NCBI RefSeq assembly: GCF_000190435.1
Contig: NC_015152.1
Coordinates: 3,230,458-3,294,457 of the forward strand
DNA: 64,000 nucleotides
DNA from: Sphaerochaeta globosa str. Buddy
Lineage (GTDB): Bacteria > Spirochaetota > Spirochaetia > Sphaerochaetales > Sphaerochaetaceae
Direction of reading: 5' to 3'
A program made the translations under genes and the position numbers. Below, piece by piece: positions 43,971 through 52,665 of the stretch. Position 1 is the first letter of the stretch. Each line of letters starts with the position of its first letter. Under the pieces are notes generated by a model. That model was not told the DNA's origin and did not search any database. It worked only from the letters and a program-made list of their open reading frames with translations.

Positions 43971-43993
43971 CCCTGCAAGCAACCCTTGCAGGG
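43971..43993 (+). promoter_or_regulatory. Stem-loop between binding-protein and permease genes
   Basis: CCCTGCAAG / CTTGCAGGG, 9-bp perfect stem with a 5-nt loop and no U-tract. Likely mRNA-stabilising or partial-termination element raising binding-protein output. Confidence 0.55.
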
Positions 43994-44018
43994 TGTGTAG
44001 TCCCAACGGAATGATTCG

Positions 44019-46256
44019 ATGTTTACAAAAAAACGCATCCTTCAGTTCTGTGCTGCGGCACTGATTTTCCTGCTGGCCGACTTCTGGATGTATAGTACGC
44101 TCTCCTCGAACTTTAGGGGCTATGAAGAGCAGCGGAACTTCAATGAGATTGAACTGTTCGCCCAAACAGTACCCGAAGAAACCACAAACCTCGCCTATGA
44201 AACATGGATCCCTACGGTTAAGGATATTATTCCAGGCTCACGAGCACTCTATCTGACTTTTGATGAGCTGACCTTCGACTTTGTCCCCCTGACCGGATCG
44301 CAAACAACACTTGCACTTTTTGAGGCAAACAAACCCAATGCGGAATTCCAGAAAGCCTTGGAAAGTGTGTATTACCTTGAACCAATGCGTTTAGGCTCGT
44401 CCTATAAGGCAGATTACAGTATCGATCCCGATGTTCACAGCTTCGAGGTGACTGACAGCCAAGTCTACTTTGTACCGGTTATCGATGAAACCGGTTATCA
44501 GGTTTCCGGGGCGGTCATGATTCTCGTTCCCACCAGTACAGCCACCGGATTCAACAACTTGCTCAGGACCCTCTTCATTGTAGCAGCTGTTGTTTTCTTG
44601 GGTATCCTTTTAGTCATTTCCTTCACTCGAGACCCGATGACAGGCTTCATGGTCCTCGGACTCTTTGCCATCGTATTGGTGTTCATTGCCTATCCCTTGA
44701 TTGAGGCAGTTCGCCTGTCGTTCATGAAGGACGGTGTTTTCAGCCTGCAAACCTGGAAGGAAAGTCTCTCACCCACCTATTTGGTTGCCCTGTGGGGTTC
44801 ACTCAGGCTTGGCATCCTGACAGCCACCATTTCTACCTTGGTAGGGTATATGTTCGCCTTCCTTATAGAGAGAACGAGTTTCAAGCAGAAGAAGCTGATG
44901 ACCACGCTGGCTACCATGCCGGTCATTTCCCCGCCTTTCTCCTTGTCTCTCTCCATCATCCTACTCTTCGGGAACAATGGCTTGATCAGCAAGCAACTGC
45001 TTCATCTGAACACCTCCATCTATGGATTGGGAGGCTTGACGGTTGTCCAGGTCATCGGTATGTTCCCCATTGCCTTCATGACGATCAGCGGAGTGCTCAG
45101 GCAGATCGATTCCACCGTTGAGGATGCTTCGCTTGATCTCAGCGCCACCAGGTGGCAGACCTTCAAGTCGATCACCCTGCCCCTGTCAGCTCCTGGCATA
45201 CTCTCTGCTTGGCTTCTGGTATTCACCAATTCCCTGGCAGACTTTGCCAACCCCTTGCTGCTCAGCGGTGACTATCGTGTGCTTTCTACTGAAGCCTATA
45301 TGCTGGTTACCGGGCGCAGCAACCTTGGAGCCGGTTCGGCTCTTTCGTTCATCCTCTTGATGCCTACGTTGACCGCCTTCCTCATCCAGCGCAATTGGGT
45401 GTCGAAGAAGAGCTTCGTAACAGTTACCGGCAAGCCCTCCACCAACCTCACTGAATTGACGAATAAACCGGTGCGCATGGTACTGGAGATCGGATCGTGG
45501 GCTTTCATCGGCTTCATCGGCGCTCTGTACTTGACCATCGTGGCAGGATGCTTTGTGGTCAACTGGGGTATCGACTACTCCTTCACCCTTGCAAACTGGG
45601 GAGAAGCCCTCTCGCGAGGCTGGACATCCATCCGCGATACGGTCACCTTGGCCCTCATCGCCACCCCGATTGCAGGTTTGTTGGCCATGCTCAGTGCCAT
45701 GTTGATAGTGCGAAAGAAGTTCCCGGGCAAACGGTTCTTGGAAATGATGATCATGACTCCCTACGCCATTCCCGGTACCCTGATCGGTATCAGCTATGTT
45801 TTGGCTTTCAACAAGCAACCGCTGCTTTTGGTGGGAACCGGTGCGATTATCGTCATCAACTACATAATCCGCGAATTGCCGGTTGGTCTTGAGAACGGCA
45901 TCACAGCCCTCCATCAAATAGACCCGGCCATCGAGGAGTCGGCTGCAGACTTGGGTGCTGATGTGCCCACCGTCTTCAAGACAATTGTTCTGCCGTTGAT
46001 CCGACCGGCCTTCTTGAGCAGCATGTCGTACACGTTTGTACGTTCCATGACTGCCGTCAGTGCCATCATCTTCTTGATATCGGCTCGCTGGAATCACTTG
46101 ACCGTCTTGATTTTCAACTTCTCTGAAAACCTCAGGTTCGGTCTAGCCAGCGTCTTGTCAACCGTCCTGATTTTCATCGTCCTCTCTGTTTGGGCCCTGA
46201 TGCAGATCGTGGTTCGTGATGACAAGCTCACCCAGAAATCTATCTCAACCCGCTAA
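44019..46256 (+). CDS. Fused two-domain ABC permease with N-terminal extracytoplasmic domain
   Basis: A 745-residue protein. Residues 1-25 form a membrane anchor. About 26-185 is a soluble, probably periplasmic segment (VPEETTNLAYETWIPTVKDI, GSRALYLTFDELTF, VYFVPVIDETGYQVSGAVMIL) reminiscent of Cache-type sensor domains, closed by another membrane span. Then two MetI-type permease halves follow. Their EAA loops are VEDASLDLSATRWQTFKSITLPL (near 370) and IEESAADLGADVPTVFKTIVLPL (near 645). Fused FbpB/AfuB permeases usually lack the extra sensor-like domain. The gene starts 79 bp after the binding protein; the ATPase follows after 11 bp. Confidence 0.85.
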   Translation: MFTKKRILQFCAAALIFLLADFWMYSTLSSNFRGYEEQRNFNEIELFAQTVPEETTNLAYETWIPTVKDIIPGSRALYLTFDELTFDFVPLTGSQTTLALFEANKPNAEFQKALESVYYLEPMRLGSSYKADYSIDPDVHSFEVTDSQVYFVPVIDETGYQVSGAVMILVPTSTATGFNNLLRTLFIVAAVVFLGILLVISFTRDPMTGFMVLGLFAIVLVFIAYPLIEAVRLSFMKDGVFSLQTWKESLSPTYLVALWGSLRLGILTATISTLVGYMFAFLIERTSFKQKKLMTTLATMPVISPPFSLSLSIILLFGNNGLISKQLLHLNTSIYGLGGLTVVQVIGMFPIAFMTISGVLRQIDSTVEDASLDLSATRWQTFKSITLPLSAPGILSAWLLVFTNSLADFANPLLLSGDYRVLSTEAYMLVTGRSNLGAGSALSFILLMPTLTAFLIQRNWVSKKSFVTVTGKPSTNLTELTNKPVRMVLEIGSWAFIGFIGALYLTIVAGCFVVNWGIDYSFTLANWGEALSRGWTSIRDTVTLALIATPIAGLLAMLSAMLIVRKKFPGKRFLEMMIMTPYAIPGTLIGISYVLAFNKQPLLLVGTGAIIVINYIIRELPVGLENGITALHQIDPAIEESAADLGADVPTVFKTIVLPLIRPAFLSSMSYTFVRSMTAVSAIIFLISARWNHLTVLIFNFSENLRFGLASVLSTVLIFIVLSVWALMQIVVRDDKLTQKSISTR

Positions 46257-46267
46257 GGTGGTGATCC

Positions 46268-47368
46268 ATGGAAAAGAAAAGTGTATCGGTAACCCTTGAG
46301 CATGTAACCAAGAAATTCAAGGACGTAAAAGGAAAGGCTGACGTAATCGCAGTCAATGATTCTCACTTTATCATCGAACCTGGCGAGTTGGTGACCCTTC
46401 TTGGGCCTTCCGGTTGCGGCAAGACTACCACCTTGCGTATGATTGCCGGCTTCGAGTTGCCCACAGAAGGAAAAATCTATATCGGCAATGAGGAAGTGAC
46501 CATGTTGCCTCCGAACAAGCGGGATACCGCCACGATGTTCCAAAGCTATGGTCTTTTTCCTCATATGACGGTCTTCGACAACGTGGCTTACGGCCTCAAG
46601 CTGCGCAAGATTCCCCAGGAGGAGATTGCCAAACGGGTCAATGAGACACTGGCTCTGGTCGGCCTTGCCAGCTATGGGGACCGCGCTCCTTCCAAGCTCT
46701 CAGGTGGTCAGCAGCAGCGTGTCGCCCTAGCCCGCAGCCTTATCGTCACCCCATCGGTACTGCTGCTCGATGAACCGCTTTCCAATCTCGATGCCCTGCT
46801 TCGTGAGCAGATGCGTATCGAAATCCGAAAAATCCAGAAAGAGTTGGGCATTACTGCCGTGTATGTAACGCACGACCGTGTCGAGGCTATGAGTCTTTCT
46901 GACCGCGTTGTAGTCATGAAAGACGGGTATATCCGCCAAATAGGTTCCCCGAATGAAATCTATGAGGATCCCAACTCCCGTTTTGTTGCAGGGTTTGTCG
47001 GGAAAGCCGCATTCTTCCCTGTACAGGTCAAAAAACATGACAAAAAAATCTGGGTCTGCGAACTCGGGGGGAAGGAAGTTCTGGTTGAACGCTCGGCCGA
47101 CAACGTAGAAGTAGGGTCAGAAGCCGTTTTGATGGCAAGACCCGAGTCACTGCGTATTGTTGAGAGCGGACAAGGCAAGATCGAAGGCAAGGTCAGGATG
47201 AATGTCTATCTCGGGCATAGTCTGGAAGCCTTCATCAACACCAGTTTTGGTGAGGTTCTGGTACAGATCGACGACCCCCATGCCAAGAAAGTCTTCAAGG
47301 AAGGGGAAAATGTGTCCATCGATTTCACCCCCGACCGTGTCCGGTTGCTCAACAAGAGCGAAGCATAA
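46268..47368 (+). CDS. AfuC/FbpC-type ABC transporter ATPase
   Basis: A 366-residue ATPase: Walker A GPSGCGKTT near residue 45, Q-loop FQSYGLFPHMTVF, signature LSGGQQQRVALARS, Walker B LLLDEPLSNLD and the switch His in THDRVEAMS. A TOBE domain follows (EVLVERSADNVEVGSEAVLMARPESL). It energises the fused permease. GGTGG precedes ATG 46268. Confidence 0.92.
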   Translation: MEKKSVSVTLEHVTKKFKDVKGKADVIAVNDSHFIIEPGELVTLLGPSGCGKTTTLRMIAGFELPTEGKIYIGNEEVTMLPPNKRDTATMFQSYGLFPHMTVFDNVAYGLKLRKIPQEEIAKRVNETLALVGLASYGDRAPSKLSGGQQQRVALARSLIVTPSVLLLDEPLSNLDALLREQMRIEIRKIQKELGITAVYVTHDRVEAMSLSDRVVVMKDGYIRQIGSPNEIYEDPNSRFVAGFVGKAAFFPVQVKKHDKKIWVCELGGKEVLVERSADNVEVGSEAVLMARPESLRIVESGQGKIEGKVRMNVYLGHSLEAFINTSFGEVLVQIDDPHAKKVFKEGENVSIDFTPDRVRLLNKSEA

Positions 47369-47382
47369 GCGCTTTCGTGACA

Positions 47383-47412
47383 AAATAGGCTGCAATCGCA
47401 GCCTATTTATTT
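47383..47412 (+). terminator. Bidirectional terminator between the AfuABC-like operon and the GH28 gene
   Basis: AAATAGGCTGC / GCAGCCTATTT with loop AATC. TTTATTTG follows on the plus strand and TTTTG on the minus strand, so both convergent units can use it. Confidence 0.85.
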
Positions 47413-47462
47413 GTCCTTGTCCTATACCAAAAAACAATTTTGAGTACGCTTTGCCCCTACTT

Positions 47463-48824
47463 CTAGCTATGCAGCTCCACCCCATCCTCAACAACCAAGG
47501 CGGACTCTACGCCCTCTACCTGTACATCCTGAATGGACAACTGTACGTTCCTCAGTCTGATTCCCCTCCCTTGGGGTTCGGGCAGGCCTTCATACATCTC
47601 ACTCTCATCAACCGGAGTAAGCCCTGTCTTGGCTACCGTAAAGGTACAGTTGCGGATTACCAGATCCCTGATGGGAGACTCGGGAAGGCCTACGATGAAG
47701 GCAGCGGAGGAAGTGAAATCCTCACTGTAGCAATCCTCAATGGTCACTCCCTCGATACTGGGAGTGGTATCTGTTATGCTCAACTTCTCCAAGGAAAAAT
47801 CCTGGGGATCGAGGCTGCCGCAACGGTAATACATGTTCAGCGTGAGAGGACAGAGGTTGTTTTTCATTCGCACTGAAGAAAAGTGAAGGTTGGAAATTGC
47901 CCCACCACGGCCTCTTCGTGTCTTGATCCGAATTCCCCGGTCAGTCCCGTCAAAGAGACAATCATGTACCCGTACATCTCGAATACCTGCAGCCGTTTCA
48001 CTGCCTATGACCGCCCCTCCATGGGCACTCTTGACGGTACACTCTTCAATAAGAATGTCGGTTGTCGGCTTGTTGGTGGCAACTCCATCGGGCCCACTGC
48101 CGCTCTTCAGGGCAATTCCATCGTCACCGACATCCACCAAGCACTTTTTGATGGTGACAAACCGGCAGGAATCCACATCGATTCCATCGGTATTGGGAGC
48201 ATCCTTGGGATTGAGTACCTTCAAATCCATGAATATCAAATTGGTACTGTACAACGGATGCAGTGTCCAGAATGGGCTGTTCTGCAAGGTTAGACCTTCC
48301 AGTTTTACATTGTTGCTGTTCAGAATCTGCACCAAAGGAGGACGCAGGAATTGACTCTGCCTTCCCCCACCACCACCGCTCTGACGCTCATAGCCTGGAT
48401 TGAGGCGGGAAAGTTCGTTTTCCATCGCCGATACAGGCCCCTTCTGGGTAGTACGTTTTTTGTGGGCAGTATCCCACCACCACTGTCCGTTTCCATCGAT
48501 GATTCCCTCACCACGCACGATGAGACCATCAGAATTCTCGATGAGCAGGCAAGGATGCATGCAATAACAATTCACGCCTTCCCAGCGGGAATAAACCGGG
48601 GTATAGAGGTTTTCATCTGCAATGAACTGAATGACCGCACCTCTATCCAGCTCGAGGACCAAGCCCTTGGCCTGTATGTGCAACGGCCCTGTCAAATAAG
48701 TCCCTTCCTCGATATGGAGCACCCCACCATCAGATAGAGCGGCAAGTGCCTTGGCAAACGCTTCACTCTCATTCTGTTGGCCATTACCAACGGCCCCAAA
48801 GCTTTTCAACGTGTACTCTCGCAT
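47463..48824 (-). CDS. GH28 family glycoside hydrolase (polygalacturonase-like), cytoplasmic
   Basis: A 453-residue right-handed beta-helix enzyme. GH28 residues: PNTDGIDVDSC (first catalytic Asp), DVGDDGIALKSG (the two further Asp), SAHGGAVIGSE (His) and GIRIKTRRG (substrate-binding Arg-Ile-Lys). No signal peptide, so it would act on imported oligogalacturonides, probably as an exo-enzyme. A run of five glycines (RQSGGGGGRQSQF) is a flexible loop. ATG 48824 is preceded by GGAG; an upstream in-frame start at 48875 lacks an SD and overlaps the divergent promoter. Confidence 0.9.
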   Translation of the reverse strand: MREYTLKSFGAVGNGQQNESEAFAKALAALSDGGVLHIEEGTYLTGPLHIQAKGLVLELDRGAVIQFIADENLYTPVYSRWEGVNCYCMHPCLLIENSDGLIVRGEGIIDGNGQWWWDTAHKKRTTQKGPVSAMENELSRLNPGYERQSGGGGGRQSQFLRPPLVQILNSNNVKLEGLTLQNSPFWTLHPLYSTNLIFMDLKVLNPKDAPNTDGIDVDSCRFVTIKKCLVDVGDDGIALKSGSGPDGVATNKPTTDILIEECTVKSAHGGAVIGSETAAGIRDVRVHDCLFDGTDRGIRIKTRRGRGGAISNLHFSSVRMKNNLCPLTLNMYYRCGSLDPQDFSLEKLSITDTTPSIEGVTIEDCYSEDFTSSAAFIVGLPESPIRDLVIRNCTFTVAKTGLTPVDESEMYEGLPEPQGRGIRLRNVQLSIQDVQVEGVESALVVEDGVELHS

Positions 48825-48843
48825 CTCTCTCTCCTCACATTCC

Positions 48844-48872
48844 TTTACTTTTACGAGCTCTGCACCTACAAT
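48844..48872 (+). promoter_or_regulatory. Promoter of the TIM-barrel isomerase gene, start-codon proximal
   Basis: TTTACT, 17 nt, TACAAT. The -10 ends 8 nt before ATG 48881, so transcription should begin about 2 nt before the start codon. Confidence 0.55.
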
Positions 48873-48880
48873 CATAAGCT

Positions 48881-49759
48881 ATGAAACAGCTAGGACTCAG
48901 AGCCCATGATCTGGGCACATTCAACACCATCGAAGAACTTGCAACCGAGGTTGGCAAGTATGGGAGCTCGGTCCCCATCCAGCTCGCACTCAAGAAAGCT
49001 CTTACACAAGCCCCATCGGCCAATGCCTATACCGAGGACTTCATTGTCGGCATCCGCGATGCCTTGCAGGCCAAAGGCGCGTATGTCGGCGTCTTTGGAT
49101 GCTACATCAATCCAGTGCATCCGGACAAGGCAGAGAGGGACGAACAGTTGAGCCGGTTCGAGAACCATCTCAAATATGCAAAACTCCTCGGCTGTCGTCT
49201 CGTAGGAACAGAAACTGGATCACTCAATCCTGATTGTTCCTACCATCCAGGGACTGCAGATCCAAAAGTGCTTGATGTCTTCTATCGAAGCATAGAGCGA
49301 CTTTTGGAAGCAGCAGTCAAATATGACGCCATCGTTGGTATAGAAGCAGTAAGCAAACAACACACTATCAGCACCATCAAGCGCATGGCCGACTTGGTAA
49401 ATACGTTCGACACCCCCCATCTGAAGGTCATCTACGATCCAACCAACCTGGTTCCTTGGATCGGCATTCCCGAACAGGATGGAAGCTGTCGCGGCATTCC
49501 TTCGTTTGAGGCCCAGCGAGAATTCTTCCTCTCCGCCCTCGATGCCTTCGGTTCCAAGATTGCGGCGCTTCATGTAAAGGACTACCAGCTCAACAAGCAA
49601 GGTTTCAAGATAGGGGACCTGGCGGTAGGACAGGGTGTACTCGATTGGAAATTCCTCTTTTCTGAACTGAGAAGAAGGTCCATCGAAGTTCCCGCCCTGC
49701 TGGAGGACCTGAACACGGCCACCTTGGTCGAAACGCTAGGACTCCTACGAACATATTGA
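48881..49759 (+). CDS. Sugar phosphate isomerase/epimerase-like TIM-barrel protein
   Basis: A 292-residue AP_endonuc_2/xylose-isomerase-like protein: VGVFGCYINPVHPD, LGCRLVGTETGS, VGIEAVSKQHTIST, LKVIYDPTNLVPW and AALHVKDYQ carry the metal-binding Glu, Asp and His. Members isomerise or epimerise sugars, or act on inositol derivatives. Located back to back with GH28, so a uronate or pectic sugar is a fair guess. No SD is seen before ATG 48881; it is probably leaderless. Confidence 0.82.
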   Translation: MKQLGLRAHDLGTFNTIEELATEVGKYGSSVPIQLALKKALTQAPSANAYTEDFIVGIRDALQAKGAYVGVFGCYINPVHPDKAERDEQLSRFENHLKYAKLLGCRLVGTETGSLNPDCSYHPGTADPKVLDVFYRSIERLLEAAVKYDAIVGIEAVSKQHTISTIKRMADLVNTFDTPHLKVIYDPTNLVPWIGIPEQDGSCRGIPSFEAQREFFLSALDAFGSKIAALHVKDYQLNKQGFKIGDLAVGQGVLDWKFLFSELRRRSIEVPALLEDLNTATLVETLGLLRTY

Positions 49760-49764
49760 TGTAC

Positions 49765-49799
49765 GAACCTTGAGCTCTCAAGGTTCTTTCTTGTCGAGT
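49765..49799 (+). terminator. Rho-independent terminator of the TIM-barrel gene
   Basis: GAACCTTGA, loop GCTC, TCAAGGTTC, then TTTCTTG and a later T5 run. Confidence 0.8.
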
Positions 49800-49811
49800 T
49801 TTTGTACATTT

Positions 49812-49837
49812 CAGCCCTTCTAGAACAAGAAGGGCTG
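49812..49837 (-). terminator. Stem-loop at the end of the thymidine kinase gene
   Basis: Perfect 10-bp stem CAGCCCTTCT / AGAAGGGCTG with a 6-nt loop that contains the stop codon of the gene. Only AAATG follows on the minus strand, so termination strength is uncertain. Confidence 0.5.
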
Positions 49838-50962
49838 TGCAAATGAGACTGGTCGCTTATTGTCCGAGAGCACCTTTGAAAGGTATGCGGTATCCAGGTC
49901 CAATTGGGAGACCAGGCGAAGCAGAAGTTCCTCGGGTACCAAGTTTTGCTCACAGAACAGGAAAACAAGAGCCTTCTCTGCAATATTCTGAGGCTTGAGG
50001 GCATTGAAGAAAATCTCTTCATCCCGCTTTCCCCGATATCGTTCACAAAAATTCTGGTACAGCATCGAGCGCTCGATGTCGTTCTTCAACGAAGCAAGCT
50101 CGGCAAGCAAGGGTTTTTCCTCTCCGCGCGCTGCCATTTCCCCAAGAGGCTTGAGATGGAAGAACGTATACTCTTTGCCCGGCAGATAGTGATGCTCATC
50201 ACATCTGGCAGCATAGTTGGGTTCCAAGGTGCTGTCCTTATGCGAATCCCCCCCTACGATGATCAAGGGGTCAAAGTAAAGAGCGGGACACTCCTTTCCC
50301 TCCACCTGATAGTAGCGATAGGTATAGAAGGCATCGTTGATGCAATCAGAATGCTCGCAATAGGCGGTAAGAGGAATGACATCGGTGGCGATGTCGAGCA
50401 TCAGACGTGCAGTAGAGTTGAACAAGTCCCTTCGGAAATTGAGTATCAGGGTGGGGAATATGAACATCACCCCGCGTTCATAGCTATGATTGCGTACCAC
50501 GTAGGCAAGCCGTTCATCGAAAAAGGAAGCTTCATCGATGATGAAGGTCCCCACTGTGGGGTTGTCGGCCAGTACTTGCTCAAGACCGAAGGAGTCCCGT
50601 ATCCGGGCAATGTTCTGCCCGCAACTTACATAGCCGCTGCGGTAACAGAGAGCATCCTCAGGATATTCGGTAAAACGTGCTCCATCGATTTCAGAACGGA
50701 TGAAGAAGACCTTGCGTCGGTCAACTTCAGCGCTGCTGGTCTGCCTTCGAACCTTCTCGCCCTTCTTTTGGGCAATGGCTGCATCCCTCCAGACACGGGC
50801 GGCGAATTCTGTTTTCCCTGAACCCATGGGCCCTATCAACAGAACCCTTCGTCCGGGCAGAGTAAAATCAAAATGGGAGAAGGTATCGTGAACATCAAGA
50901 GTAGGAAACCCCAGACTTTTGAGGAAATCCGTCCCCTCGCTTTTCTGCTCAATGCGCCCCAT
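49820..50962 (-). CDS. Thymidine kinase-like protein with long C-terminal extension
   Basis: A 380-residue protein; type II thymidine kinases are about 190-230. Walker [11 protein letters not shown] at residues 44-53, Walker B/base motif FIIDEASFF near 141-149, a [13 protein letters not shown] lasso-like region and a cysteine pair [29 protein letters not shown] matches the substrate-binding end of TK. About 100 further residues contain [20 protein letters not shown] and a helical tail. An insertion also sits before Walker B. It overlaps deoC by 14 bp, so deoxynucleoside salvage fits. Divergence means activity needs testing. Confidence 0.75.
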   Translation of the reverse strand: MGRIEQKSEGTDFLKSLGFPTLDVHDTFSHFDFTLPGRRVLLIGPMGSGKTEFAARVWRDAAIAQKKGEKVRRQTSSAEVDRRKVFFIRSEIDGARFTEYPEDALCYRSGYVSCGQNIARIRDSFGLEQVLADNPTVGTFIIDEASFFDERLAYVVRNHSYERGVMFIFPTLILNFRRDLFNSTARLMLDIATDVIPLTAYCEHSDCINDAFYTYRYYQVEGKECPALYFDPLIIVGGDSHKDSTLEPNYAARCDEHHYLPGKEYTFFHLKPLGEMAARGEEKPLLAELASLKNDIERSMLYQNFCERYRGKRDEEIFFNALKPQNIAEKALVFLFCEQNLVPEELLLRLVSQLDLDTAYLSKVLSDNKRPVSFAQPFLF

Positions 50963-51614
50963 GCTGCCCCTCTACAATGGCAATACCAGCTGAAGCCCCG
51001 ATTCTGGTAGCTCCTGCATCAACCATGGCACGGGCATCGGCATAGGTGCGGACACCGCCGGAAGCCTTCACACCCAATTCAGGACCGACTGTCTTTCGCA
51101 TCAGCTTGATATCTTCGACGGTAGCTCCACCGGTGGAGAAGCCGGTTGAAGTTTTTACATAATCGGCCCCACTGGCTTTTGCAAGCCTGCAGGCGCGAAC
51201 TTTTTCTTCATCATTGAGCAGACACGTCTCGATGATCACCTTCAGGGTAGCTTTGCCAGAAGCAGCCTTTACCATAGTGATATCATCCTGCACCAAATCA
51301 TCATCGTGGTTCTTCAGGTACCCGATGTTGATGACCATATCAACCTCGTCAGCTCCTGCCAAAACCGCTTTCTTTGCCTCATACGCTTTGCTTTCACTGG
51401 ACATTGCGCCTAAAGGGAATCCAACCACGGTACACACTTTCACTTCACTCTTTTCCAAGAGCTTGGCACACAAGGAAACCCAACAACTGTTTACACATAC
51501 GGAAGCAAACTTATACTGGTCGGCTTCTTTGCAGATCTGTTCAATCTTGTCGCGAGTCGCATTGGCAGCGAGCACCGTGTGGTCAATATACTTGGCGATA
51601 TCATCTTGTTTCAT
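50949..51614 (-). CDS. deoC: Deoxyribose-phosphate aldolase
   Basis: A 221-residue class I aldolase that splits deoxyribose-5-phosphate into acetaldehyde and glyceraldehyde-3-phosphate. Signatures: [51 protein letters not shown] and [15 protein letters not shown] with the Schiff-base Lys, then [16 protein letters not shown] 51614 has GGAGG 6 nt upstream. Its partner purine nucleoside phosphorylase is encoded at 11.4 kb; no phosphopentomutase is in the window. Confidence 0.95.
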   Translation of the reverse strand: MKQDDIAKYIDHTVLAANATRDKIEQICKEADQYKFASVCVNSCWVSLCAKLLEKSEVKVCTVVGFPLGAMSSESKAYEAKKAVLAGADEVDMVINIGYLKNHDDDLVQDDITMVKAASGKATLKVIIETCLLNDEEKVRACRLAKASGADYVKTSTGFSTGGATVEDIKLMRKTVGPELGVKASGGVRTYADARAMVDAGATRIGASAGIAIVEGQHGAH

Positions 51615-51694
51615 TGGCAACCTCCAAAGCATTTGGTACTACTGAAAGCTTACTCCAAAAAGAGAGGGCAAGCAACGAGAATAGCATTCCAAGC

Positions 51695-51723
51695 TTGACG
51701 AAGGGAGGAGCACACTATACCCT
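51695..51723 (+). promoter_or_regulatory. Putative start-proximal promoter of the NUDIX gene
   Basis: TTGACG, then TATACC after 15 nt or TACCCT after 17 nt. Either way transcription would begin within about 2 nt of ATG 51730, which has no well-placed SD. Confidence 0.4.
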
Positions 51724-51729
51724 AGCACC

Positions 51730-52665
51730 ATGATTCTTCAAACTATCGAACAATACTATACTTGGGCTTTGATTGCCATCCTTTTGCTCAACTTTGCCCA
51801 ACGGAAAATCCCGGGAACCACAAAGAAACGGTTCGCAACCATTTACCTTGCATCCATCCTCCTCCTTTTCGAGGTAGGGGTGGTCACCATCCTGTCAAGG
51901 GAATTAAACCACAGCTTGGCTTGGCTTGTCGGGGCCGTCTGCATCGTCCTTCTCTATGTATTCAGAAAGAAGGCCCTTCCATTCCGCCTGCACTGTGCTT
52001 CGTGCAACAAGCGTCTGGATTTCAATCATGTAATCGGGCATGACGACAACCTCTGCCAGAGTTGCTACAACGAAGCTCATCCTGAGGAAGCTGCAAAGCA
52101 GGAAATCAAGAAACAGGTTGCAGCGCAGGAACCGGTTGCCGTCGATACTGACAAGGATGCAAATTCAGTCAGCGAAATCGACTGGGATTTGTGGGAACCG
52201 AAGGAAGTGTGCGTGATCACCTACCTCTTCAAAGAGGACCAGGTCCTGCTCATCGACAAAAAAACAGGATTGGGTCGTGGACTGGTCAATGCACCGGGTG
52301 GCCACATCGAGGAGACTGAGACTGCCTTGGAAGCTGCCAAGCGCGAGTTCAAGGAGGAGACACACCTAGAGGTGGATAACCTGAAGCTGGTCGGCAGGCT
52401 CAATTTCCAATTCCGTGATGGCTTGAGTGAGCGGGGCTATGTCTACTTTGCCGATTCCTTTACCGGGGAAATGCAAGAGACTGATGAAGCTCGACCTTTC
52501 TGGTGTCCTGTCAGCGACATTCCCTACGACAAAATGTGGGAAGACGACCTGTACTGGCTGCCGAAAGCGTTGGAAGGAAAGAAGTTTGACGGTTTCTTCA
52601 TTTTTGATGACCAAACCATGCTAGATAAAAACGTTGTCTTTGAAGAGGACGATGAACAAGAGTGA
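51730..52665 (+). CDS. Membrane-anchored NUDIX hydrolase with zinc ribbon
   Basis: A 311-residue protein: three hydrophobic segments at about 10-22, 38-55 and 63-77, then a CxxC pair at 89-92 and another at 109-112 (zinc ribbon). A charged linker leads to a NUDIX domain from about 157. The NUDIX box at 190-213 (GGHIEETETALEAAKREFKEE then THLEV) has the catalytic Glu residues; the usual Gly after EE-x is replaced by His. It resembles the MutT/8-oxo-dGTP diphosphatase branch, but anchoring to the membrane and a ribbon are unusual. The 3' end overlaps the aldo/keto reductase gene by 14 bp. Confidence 0.8.
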   Translation: MILQTIEQYYTWALIAILLLNFAQRKIPGTTKKRFATIYLASILLLFEVGVVTILSRELNHSLAWLVGAVCIVLLYVFRKKALPFRLHCASCNKRLDFNHVIGHDDNLCQSCYNEAHPEEAAKQEIKKQVAAQEPVAVDTDKDANSVSEIDWDLWEPKEVCVITYLFKEDQVLLIDKKTGLGRGLVNAPGGHIEETETALEAAKREFKEETHLEVDNLKLVGRLNFQFRDGLSERGYVYFADSFTGEMQETDEARPFWCPVSDIPYDKMWEDDLYWLPKALEGKKFDGFFIFDDQTMLDKNVVFEEDDEQE

